From Candidatus Omnitrophota bacterium (lineage in GTDB: Bacteria; Omnitrophota; Gorgyraeia; 2-01-FULL-45-10), in assembly GCA_028716065.1 (NCBI GenBank), contig JAQUQN010000052.1, positions 1-7,315 of the forward strand: DNA of 7,315 nucleotides. Direction: 5' to 3'. Position numbers and translations under genes: made by a program. Positions 1 to 4,751 of this stretch are shown here, in pieces. The stretch's first letter is position 1, and every line of letters begins with the position of its first letter. The notes below the pieces were generated by a model. That model saw only the letters and a program-made list of their open reading frames with translations. It was not told the DNA's origin and ran no database searches.

Positions 1-176
1 TCCAGATATCTGGGTTCGCATCCGTCGCCGTTTATGACCATTGCGTCTATGTTCTGCGAGATTCCGTCACAGCGCGCCCTGTCCTTTTCTATGATGGTAA
101 CGGCGTGATTGTCCTGTACCAGCTTCTGCGCCAGATGAAAACCTATCCTGCCTGCCCCGACGAGTACTATGTACAT
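1..176 (-). CDS. TrkA-type NAD-binding potassium uptake regulator, N-terminal part (cut by window edge)
   Basis: Reading leftward from an ATG at 176, 58 codons are open to the window edge. The protein opens with a Rossmann nucleotide-binding fold: beta strand YIVLV, the G-A-G-R-I-G loop at residues 7-12, a helix, then strand VTIIEKD with acidic E30 placed to hold the adenosine ribose of NAD(H), and a later 'NGDG' turn near residue 50. This is the TrkA-N (RCK) domain that gates Trk/Ktr-type K+ channels on the cytoplasmic face. A start at 176 is supported by AAGGAG at 185-190, 8 nt upstream. It follows a complete TrkA paralogue (244-888) after a 67-bp gap holding a 10/20-bp repeat. The two N-termini align well (MxIxxVGxGRxGxxLA), so they look like a tandem duplication. 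A channel subunit (TrkH/KtrB) would be expected just beyond the left edge but cannot be seen. Whether a C-terminal RCK_C domain follows is unknown. Confidence 0.88.
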   Translation of the reverse strand, partial: MYIVLVGAGRIGFHLAQKLVQDNHAVTIIEKDRARCDGISQNIDAMVINGDGCEPRYL

Positions 177-184
177 GGGTTTGT

Positions 185-190
185 CTCCTT
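185..190 (-). promoter_or_regulatory. Shine-Dalgarno of the partial TrkA gene, fused to repeat edge
   Basis: AAGGAG on the minus strand, 8 nt before the ATG at 176. Its first three bases (188-190) are also the last bases of the decamer repeat GTTACTTAAG, so the array ends inside the ribosome binding site. Confidence 0.75.
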
Positions 191-227
191 AAGTAACATT
201 CAGTAACCTTAAGTAACATTCAGTAGC
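188..227. repeat. Short tandem repeat, 2 x 20 bp (four decamers)
   Basis: On the minus strand the array reads GCTACTGAAT, GTTACTTAAG, GTTACTGAAT, GTTACTTAAG: an alternating pair of related decamers, giving two 20-bp copies with a single mismatch. It fills most of the 67 bp between the two TrkA genes and runs into the Shine-Dalgarno of the downstream one. No promoter or hairpin terminator is evident in the gap. The decamer period is close to one DNA helical turn, but no function can be assigned from sequence. Confidence 0.85.
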
Positions 228-243
228 ATCCATTTATTAACCA

Positions 244-888
244 TCACAGCTTAAATACTGACCTTACCTTCTCCAGGCTCGCAGTCCTCACGACGCCCAT
301 TACCGTGTCTCCGTCTTCTATCTTGGTGTACGGTTCGGGTATTATCGACTTCTTTCCTCTTTCTATTACCACCACCAGAAATTCGTCCGGTATATTTATG
401 TCACTGACCATCTTCCCGGCCATCTCCTTATCCGCCGCTATTTCCAGGACTCCCATTTCGCCGGTTTCGATAAGATAGGAAGAAAATCTGTTTTCTATGA
501 TCTTGTCCCTTATCATGGCAGCCACAAGGCTCGTTCCGCTTATGATGTCGAGGTCGAATTTCTTGTAGATATCGGCCCTGCGGGGGTCGTACACCCTTGC
601 CATTACCTTGGGGACTTTGAATATCTTTTTCGCTATCTGGCTGGCCATAAGATTGGTATTGTCGCCGCTCGTTACGGAAACAAAGGCCTCCTGCTTTTCG
701 ATCTTAAGCTCCCGTAAAAGCTTTTCGTCGAAGGCATTGCCGACCGCGGTAAGGCCGTTGAAAGTTCCGCCGAGTTTTTTAAAAGCCTCGGCATCTTTGT
801 CTATGATGGTAACGTTATGACCTTCCTGGGCGAGAATAAGCGCCAGCTGCGACCCTACCCTGCCGCATCCCACTATCATAATGTTCAT
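244..888 (-). CDS. TrkA-family potassium channel regulator (RCK: TrkA-N + TrkA-C)
   Basis: A complete 214-aa protein, the usual length for a single-unit KtrA/TrkA regulator, acting as a cytoplasmic ring that binds nucleotide and gates a membrane K+ channel. The N-terminal Rossmann domain (about 1-130) has the GCGRVG loop at 7-12, acidic D30 ending beta 2 in 'VTIIDKD', the 'VGNAFD' turn at 49-54 and 'VSVTSGDNTNL' at 70-80, all typical of TrkA-N. The C-terminal RCK_C domain (about 137-212) contains 'DINIPDEFLVVVIERGKKSI' and 'IEDGDTVMGV', the standard ending. The ATG at 888 has AGGAG at 896-900; a second Met at residue 4 is possible but has poorer spacing. It is preceded by the 23-bp repeat array and exbD, and followed by a second TrkA paralogue. 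No transmembrane segments. The family is certain; the channel it serves is not visible. Confidence 0.95.
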   Translation of the reverse strand: MNIMIVGCGRVGSQLALILAQEGHNVTIIDKDAEAFKKLGGTFNGLTAVGNAFDEKLLRELKIEKQEAFVSVTSGDNTNLMASQIAKKIFKVPKVMARVYDPRRADIYKKFDLDIISGTSLVAAMIRDKIIENRFSSYLIETGEMGVLEIAADKEMAGKMVSDINIPDEFLVVVIERGKKSIIPEPYTKIEDGDTVMGVVRTASLEKVRSVFKL

Positions 889-895
889 GTAAGCT

Positions 896-900
896 CTCCT
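896..900 (-). promoter_or_regulatory. Shine-Dalgarno of the first TrkA gene, inside a degenerate repeat copy
   Basis: AGGAG lies 7 nt before the ATG at 888. It sits in ACAGAGGAGAG (894-904), which begins exactly like the next copy of the 23-bp array (ACAGATGATC) and then diverges into a ribosome binding site. Confidence 0.75.
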
Positions 901-904
901 CTGT

Positions 905-1065
905 GTTCAACATCTGTGATCATCTGTGCTCAACATCTGTGATCATCTGTGTTCAACATCTGTGATCATCTGTGCTCAACATCTGTGATCATCTGTGTTC
1001 AACATCTGTGATCATCTGTGTTCAGCATCTGTGATCATCTGTGTTCAACATCTGTGATCATCTGT
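905..1065. repeat. Tandem array of seven 23-bp units
   Basis: Seven head-to-tail 23-bp units cover 161 bp with no interruption. Each plus-strand unit combines a 13-mer ATCTGTGTTCAAC and a 10-mer ATCTGTGATC, so the unit is itself an imperfect internal duplication of ATCTGTG. Units start at 905, 928, 951, 974, 997, 1020 and 1043. Units 1, 3, 5 and 7 begin GTTCAAC, units 2 and 4 begin GCTCAAC, and unit 6 begins GTTCAGC, which hints at growth by 46-bp dimers. Each copy holds one TGATCA palindrome (so a GATC every 23 bp) and, on the minus strand, TTGAAC (TTGAGC in units 2 and 4, CTGAAC in unit 6). A period of 23 is not a multiple of three, and the array is not a believable coding region. It fills the gap between exbD and trkA and ends in the trkA ribosome binding site. 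No terminator hairpin is seen. Confidence 0.95.
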
Positions 1066-1090
1066 GTATTCATATCTTTACAGTATGTCT

Positions 1091-1516
1091 TTAAGTCTTC
1101 CTCACCGCCGCGACGCTGACCCTCTCTATATGCAGTTCATTAATACAATCGAGCACGCTGACCACGTTGGAAAATTGCGTACGGCTATCCACCTTGAGCA
1201 GCAGCTCCATAGAAGGATCTTCCTTCACCCTTGTCTTGAGATATTTCTTTATTCCCTTCAGGTCTTTTTTTTCATCATTGACCAGAAAAGATCCTTCCCT
1301 GGTTATGGCCAGGACTGTCTTTTCGGATCCTGCCAGCGATACGGCGCTCGACGCCTTGGGAAGCTTAACGTCCACCTTGGATACCCGTACCGGGTTAAAG
1401 GTATAAAGAAGACTGAAAGAGATAAAAAAGAATATGAACATCGTGAGAACGATGTCCGTCATCGCTACCGACTCAAGCGCTACCAGATAGTCCTTCTGGG
1501 GCTTTATCCGTATCAT
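1091..1516 (-). CDS. exbD: ExbD/TolR-family proton-channel subunit
   Basis: A 141-aa protein with the ExbD/TolR layout: a short cytoplasmic N-terminus, one membrane helix (about 22-40, IVLTMFIFFFISFSLLYTF) and a periplasmic domain (about 45-141). D21 at the start of the helix, in 'AMTDIVL', matches the single protonatable Asp that is essential for proton flow in this family. The periplasmic part ends with the typical 'LLLKVDSRTQFSNVVSVLD' and 'INELHIERVSVAAV' pattern. The gene overlaps the upstream exbB by 4 bp (TGA/ATG shared as ATGA at 1513-1516), so the two are translationally coupled; a weak GGAAAAGG sits inside the end of exbB. ExbB and ExbD form a pentamer-dimer motor that energises TonB-like or TolA-like partners. 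No such partner is encoded nearby, so whether it works in TonB uptake, Tol function or another role cannot be decided. The symbol is used in the family sense. Confidence 0.93.
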   Translation of the reverse strand: MIRIKPQKDYLVALESVAMTDIVLTMFIFFFISFSLLYTFNPVRVSKVDVKLPKASSAVSLAGSEKTVLAITREGSFLVNDEKKDLKGIKKYLKTRVKEDPSMELLLKVDSRTQFSNVVSVLDCINELHIERVSVAAVRKT

Positions 1517-2133
1517 ACATGAGCCTTTTCCTGCGATAATATTTCGGCCAGCTGCATGGAATAGTCGCTGATCTCGTAAGCTATATATTTATTCCTGCTT
1601 ATTATAAAATTGCATATCAGATAATACGGCACCGCTACCGAAAGGCCCGCCGCAGTAGTTATCATCGCTTCATAAATACCTGTGGCCAAAGCGCTTACGG
1701 TAATATTAGACCCTGCCTGCTCCCATGCCATAAACGCCTTTATGAGGCCGGTAATAGTACCGAGAAATCCCAATAGCGGCGCTATACCTATCACGGATAT
1801 CAGCCCCCCGATATGCCTTTCCAGATTTTTTATCTCGCTGTTGCCTATCCTCTCGAGCAGCCTGTCGAGCTCACTCAAAGGCAGAGCCCTTTTTTCGATA
1901 CCGGCCCTAAAAACATTCGCTATCGGAAAACGTTTATGCTTACCGCATATCTCGATGGCCTCGGAATATTTTTTGCTTTTCAAAAGGGCGAATATCTTTT
2001 GGGAAAATTTCCCGGCGTCTATCCTAACGCGCATAAGCATCCAGAGCTTCTCTATAATGATGGCAAGCCCGAGCACAGAGATCAGCAGGATCGCGTACAT
2101 CAACGGGCCGCCCTTAACGAACAACCATATCAT
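1513..2133 (-). CDS. exbB: ExbB/TolQ/MotA-family proton-channel subunit
   Basis: A 206-aa inner-membrane protein with three membrane helices at about 8-32, 108-134 and 153-178 and a cytoplasmic loop of roughly 75 residues between the first two. TM2 carries the family signature 'GIAPLLGFLGTITGLIKAF' and TM3 'GIYEAMITTAAGLSVAVP'. T126 and T160 are the likely equivalents of the pore-lining threonines and E155 of the conserved Glu (my alignment from memory of the family). It would form the pentameric ring around ExbD and pass protons to drive a periplasmic partner. The ATG at 2133 is preceded by AAAGGA about 9 nt upstream. It starts 18 bp after marC and overlaps exbD by 4 bp, so marC-exbB-exbD form one probable transcript. 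TolQ and MotA are alternative family labels; the length and the ExbD partner favour ExbB/TolQ. Confidence 0.94.
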   Translation of the reverse strand: MIWLFVKGGPLMYAILLISVLGLAIIIEKLWMLMRVRIDAGKFSQKIFALLKSKKYSEAIEICGKHKRFPIANVFRAGIEKRALPLSELDRLLERIGNSEIKNLERHIGGLISVIGIAPLLGFLGTITGLIKAFMAWEQAGSNITVSALATGIYEAMITTAAGLSVAVPYYLICNFIISRNKYIAYEISDYSMQLAEILSQEKAHV

Positions 2134-2151
2134 ATTAATCTATCCTTTTCT

Positions 2152-2754
2152 TTACCCGCCCGAAAGATGGGCGGAAATAATCTCAACCAGCCCCTTACGC
2201 ATCATCATAACGGCTATCGCGGCCAGGAGAAGCGCGGCAATCTTGGATACCGCCTTCGAACCGGCCCTGCCCAGAAAACCGGATATCTTCCCCTCATACG
2301 AAAAAGTGACCCAGGTAATAAGAAGATTCGCGACGAAAGAAAATACAGTTATCACCGGGCTGTAAAGATCCACCAGAATTATGATGGTCGTGAGAACGGC
2401 CGGGCCCACCACCAGAGGCGTCCCTATAGGCACCGCTCCCATAGTCTGGCTCGGGAGTTTCCTGTTCTTTTCGTATTGAAGTATGTCCCTTAGCGATATT
2501 GCCAGAAGGACCGCCCCGCCGGCAATCTTAAAATCGGCCACATATACGCCCAGTATCCAGAAAATGGCCTTCCCCAGAAAAAGAAATATGATGCCTATCA
2601 GGAAGGCGGTAACTATAGACTGATTTATTATCCTCTGCTTTTCCCGCTTTTTCAGGTGCTCTGTAAAACCCATAAATATAGGCAGGATGCCTATGGCATC
2701 CATGGCCACAAATATGGGGATAAAGGTAAGCAGGAATTCGTTCATAATTAACAT
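2152..2754 (-). CDS. marC: MarC-family integral membrane protein (UPF0056)
   Basis: A 200-aa, very hydrophobic protein with about six membrane helices (roughly 6-27, 46-70, 74-92, 106-128, 133-153, 168-188). The MarC hallmarks are the first helix 'FLLTFIPIFVAMDAIGILPIF', a basic loop 'HLKKREKQ', the half-repeat 'FKIAGGAVLLAISLRD' and the central 'AVPIGTPLVVGPAVLTT' (107-123). MarC proteins are inner-membrane proteins of uncertain function; the old link to multiple antibiotic resistance is not supported for the family. Two start codons are possible, ATG at 2754 and ATG at 2745. Neither has a Shine-Dalgarno, and the predicted transcription start lies at about 2750-2752, so the ATG at 2745 (giving MNEFLLTF, which also matches family N-termini) is more likely, with an almost leaderless mRNA. 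It is first in the marC-exbB-exbD unit. Confidence 0.92.
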   Translation of the reverse strand: MLIMNEFLLTFIPIFVAMDAIGILPIFMGFTEHLKKREKQRIINQSIVTAFLIGIIFLFLGKAIFWILGVYVADFKIAGGAVLLAISLRDILQYEKNRKLPSQTMGAVPIGTPLVVGPAVLTTIIILVDLYSPVITVFSFVANLLITWVTFSYEGKISGFLGRAGSKAVSKIAALLLAAIAVMMMRKGLVEIISAHLSGG

Positions 2755-2757
2755 AAA

Positions 2758-2786
2758 ATTATATCATATAATCATATATAGAACAA
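2758..2786 (-). promoter_or_regulatory. Extended -10 sigma70-like promoter for marC-exbB-exbD
   Basis: TATAAT at 2758-2763 with an upstream TGn element (TGATATAAT), and TTGTTC at 2781-2786 as a weak -35, separated by 17 bp of very AT-rich DNA. The -35 lies in the U-tract of the preceding terminator. Expected transcription start is about 2750-2752, essentially at the marC start codon. Confidence 0.7.
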
Positions 2787-2816
2787 GAAAAAGGCAGGGT
2801 ATAAGCCCTGCCTTTT
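2782..2816 (-). terminator. Intrinsic terminator after the DUF2934 gene
   Basis: On the minus strand AAAAGGCAGGG (2816-2806) and CCCTGCCTTTT (2799-2789) form a perfect 11-bp stem with a 6-nt loop, followed by a broken U-tract (TTTTTCTTGTT in total, counting the stem's last four T). It begins 23 nt after the DUF2934 stop codon at 2840. The hairpin is symmetric and has TTTT on the plus strand too, but no plus-strand gene needs it. Confidence 0.92.
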
Positions 2817-2839
2817 ACAAAATGGTAAATAATGCTAAT

Positions 2840-3025
2840 TTACTTCGAAGACTTGCCTTTTACGAGTCTTTCCGCTTCAAGCCAGTCATCCATTTCATGA
2901 CCGGATTTGCGGCCTCTTTTTTCATACAGCTCGTAGGCCTTTTTTGCGATCAGCTTGCTAAGATCCCCTTTTGATACTGACGGACCCGAGGTTCTGCCAA
3001 GCCTTACGGTAGAAGTCCTTGCCAT
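2840..3025 (-). CDS. Small DUF2934-domain protein
   Basis: A 61-aa basic protein with no signal peptide or membrane helix. After a flexible Ser/Thr/Gly-rich N-terminus (1-20), residues about 24-55 match the DUF2934 pattern: 'IAKKAYELYEKRGRKSGHE' followed by 'DDWLEAERLV', two short helices joined around the G-H-x-x-D-D-W core. The family has no established function; members are small proteins found in many environmental bacteria. The start is well supported by AAGGAGGTT at 3032-3040, 8 nt from AGGAGG to the ATG, the strongest ribosome binding site in the window. The gene has its own promoter (3067-3094) and an intrinsic terminator just downstream, so it is a monocistronic unit inserted between the GH57 gene and marC. 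A strong promoter plus strong Shine-Dalgarno suggests high expression (inference). No link to glucan metabolism is shown. Confidence 0.88.
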   Translation of the reverse strand: MARTSTVRLGRTSGPSVSKGDLSKLIAKKAYELYEKRGRKSGHEMDDWLEAERLVKGKSSK

Positions 3026-3031
3026 AAGATC

Positions 3032-3040
3032 AACCTCCTT
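3032..3040 (-). promoter_or_regulatory. Near-perfect Shine-Dalgarno of the DUF2934 gene
   Basis: AAGGAGGTT on the minus strand, complementary over its length to the anti-Shine-Dalgarno region of 16S rRNA, at optimal distance from the ATG at 3025. It fixes the start of this 61-aa gene. Confidence 0.85.
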
Positions 3041-3066
3041 CCCCTCTCCATTACATAGGAACTTTT

Positions 3067-3094
3067 ATTATACACGATTTCCTTGATTATGCAA
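3067..3094 (-). promoter_or_regulatory. Sigma70-like promoter for the DUF2934 gene
   Basis: TATAAT at 3067-3072 with TTGCAT at 3089-3094, spacing 16 bp. The -35 covers the last bases and stop codon of the upstream GH57 gene (stop 3087-3089). Predicted start near 3060 gives a leader of about 35 nt containing the strong ribosome binding site. Confidence 0.7.
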
Positions 3095-4751
3095 TAGAAA
3101 TCTTCAAGAAATCCGGTATGGGCTTTTCGAGGAATCTGTATATATCCTGCAGGTGCGTCCTGTATATCCGGTCGAATGGATTGTCGCCCCCGGCGCGCGC
3201 GCGGCCGCCGTACCACCAGTTCCAGTCGCTTCCTTCGGCTATATAGAAGGCCCTCCAGGCCTTTTGCAGTTTTTCGGACCTGCCGCGGCCCTGCCTTTCC
3301 AGCTCGCGGGTGAATTTAACGAGGTCTCTCCTCACCATCCACAGGTAATCCCAGGACATGTTATCCTGCTCCTCGCCTATCCATATCCTGAATTCATGGT
3401 TTATCCAGGAAGCGGGAAATATGGTGTCGAATGTTTTTCCCGGTTTTACCACAGCCAGATGGCCGGCGATGGTGACCGTTTCGAGCCGCTCTTCCTTTTC
3501 GAGAAGGCCGTAGAGGGTATCGAAAAACGTTCTTCCGTTATCCTCGAAATATTCCCAGGCATTTTCCCCGTCCATCGCTATAGTCACTATGCCTTTCCCA
3601 ACACCCGGCCTCAAGGCATCCGCTATATTATTGAAATGATATATGAGATCTCTGGCAGCCTCGGCCTGATCCCAGGCGTTATAATTAAAACTGATAATAT
3701 CCGAAATATTCTTGTCTCTGAATACGAGTGAAAGCGAATCCTCTCCTTTCTGAAAGCGGTACGTCTCATATATAATATTTCTATCGGGACACGCGGGCGT
3801 CTTATCCTTACCGGCGATCATCTTTATCGTATTGAAGAGGATATCCTCGTCGGTCGCGGCCCATTTTATGCCCTCCGACGCCATTATAGACAGCGCCTCG
3901 GACGATACGCTGCCTTCCGAGGGCCACATGCCCTTCGGCGCGCGGCCGAAGTGGTCCTTGTGGCATTTTATCGCCTCGGCGATGTGCCAGCGCGCGTCTT
4001 CAGGGTGAGTAAACCTGTGTTCCGGCAGAGGCGCGCGCGGCATCGACATCCGGGCGATAGATGTATCGCATATAAGAGGAGTTATGGGATGATAAAACGG
4101 TGTGGTGGAAATCTCTATTTTACCCGCGTCCTGCAGCCTTTTGTAGAGCGGGATTATGCGCCTGATTATATCCCTTTGTTTGGCGACGACATAGTCTTTG
4201 TCTTCCTCCGAATAGCCGCCTCCTTTCCCCACTATTCCTTTTAACATTGGGTCTTCGTCGATATTGATGGAATGGAACCACGCGAGATTGAATAATACCT
4301 GCAAATCCAGCATGTCCTGCCGTGAAAAATCTTTTAGCGCCCTCTTCAGGCTTTTCTCGGTGGGTTTTTGCGCGCCCCTTTTAAGTAAAAGATCTACATA
4401 ACGGCTGTTGGGCTCGATAAACCTGTTGAAGTTGACGCTGAAAAAATTACCCAGTATATCAAGGCCTTCGTCTTCCGTTAAATCGGACGCTTTTTTTACA
4501 GTAAGGTCGAGGAATGTGTCGCTGGCGCCTCTTTCACCGTAATCGTCCAGTTGCTCTATGAGAGAGGGCACGAGATTGAAGGTCGCCTTTGTCTTATCGA
4601 ACCTTTCGAATAGGGCGGCCATCGGGTAATAATCCTTCACCGCATGCAGGCGTGTCCACGGAAGGAAATAAGCGCCGGTCAGGGTATCCTTATAGCACGG
4701 CTGGTGCATGTGCCAGAGAAAGGCTACGGATAATTTATTGGAATGGCTCAT
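3087..4751 (-). CDS. Glycoside hydrolase family 57 enzyme (alpha-amylase / glucanotransferase type)
   Basis: A 554-aa cytoplasmic-type protein without signal peptide. The GH57 landmarks are in order: strand 1 'VAFLWHMHQP' (9-18) with H14 and H16; 'ATFNLVPSLIEQL' (57-68); 'ISTTPFYHPITPL' (214-226), corresponding to conserved region 2; 'GMWPSEGSVS' (274-283) with E279 as the predicted nucleophile; and 'IAMDGENAWEYF' (391-402) with D394 as the predicted acid/base. The end holds 'EGSDWNWWYGG' (506-516), typical of this GH57 subgroup. The family acts on alpha-1,4-glucans by a retaining mechanism; hydrolase and 4-alpha-glucanotransferase activities cannot be told apart from sequence here. It overlaps the branching-enzyme gene by 4 bp (ATGA, 4748-4751) and lacks a Shine-Dalgarno, so translation probably depends on re-initiation after the upstream gene. 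The next promoter overlaps its stop codon, and no separate terminator is seen. Confidence 0.93.
   Translation of the reverse strand: MSHSNKLSVAFLWHMHQPCYKDTLTGAYFLPWTRLHAVKDYYPMAALFERFDKTKATFNLVPSLIEQLDDYGERGASDTFLDLTVKKASDLTEDEGLDILGNFFSVNFNRFIEPNSRYVDLLLKRGAQKPTEKSLKRALKDFSRQDMLDLQVLFNLAWFHSINIDEDPMLKGIVGKGGGYSEEDKDYVVAKQRDIIRRIIPLYKRLQDAGKIEISTTPFYHPITPLICDTSIARMSMPRAPLPEHRFTHPEDARWHIAEAIKCHKDHFGRAPKGMWPSEGSVSSEALSIMASEGIKWAATDEDILFNTIKMIAGKDKTPACPDRNIIYETYRFQKGEDSLSLVFRDKNISDIISFNYNAWDQAEAARDLIYHFNNIADALRPGVGKGIVTIAMDGENAWEYFEDNGRTFFDTLYGLLEKEERLETVTIAGHLAVVKPGKTFDTIFPASWINHEFRIWIGEEQDNMSWDYLWMVRRDLVKFTRELERQGRGRSEKLQKAWRAFYIAEGSDWNWWYGGRARAGGDNPFDRIYRTHLQDIYRFLEKPIPDFLKISIA

Noticed and set aside
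905..1065. CRISPR array
   Set aside because: The 23-bp units are directly contiguous with no unique spacers, and no cas gene is present.
905..1065. CRP-type operators (TGTGA half sites) in the repeats
   Set aside because: TGTGA occurs in each unit, but the matching inverted TCACA half site at the right spacing is absent.
1066..1090. Possible promoter for trkA between exbD and the array
   Set aside because: The stretch is AT-rich, but I found no -10/-35 pair with acceptable spacing, so the transcript start of trkA is left open.
1064..1522. Plus-strand open frame starting in the 23-bp repeat
   Set aside because: It is antisense to exbD, whose membrane helix and conserved Asp are clear; the plus frame has no family features.
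1813..2493. Plus-strand open frames of more than 220 codons over exbB and marC
   Set aside because: They are antisense to clear membrane-protein genes with family signatures, and their own translations show no recognisable domain or ribosome binding site.
3191..3204. Alternating CGCGCG run that could adopt Z-DNA
   Set aside because: It encodes the R-A-R-A-G-G stretch near the GH57 C-terminus and is adequately explained by codon choice.
3004..3216. 70-codon minus-strand frame at the end of the GH57 gene
   Set aside because: It overlaps the GH57 C-terminus in another frame and runs through the promoter and ribosome binding site of the DUF2934 gene.
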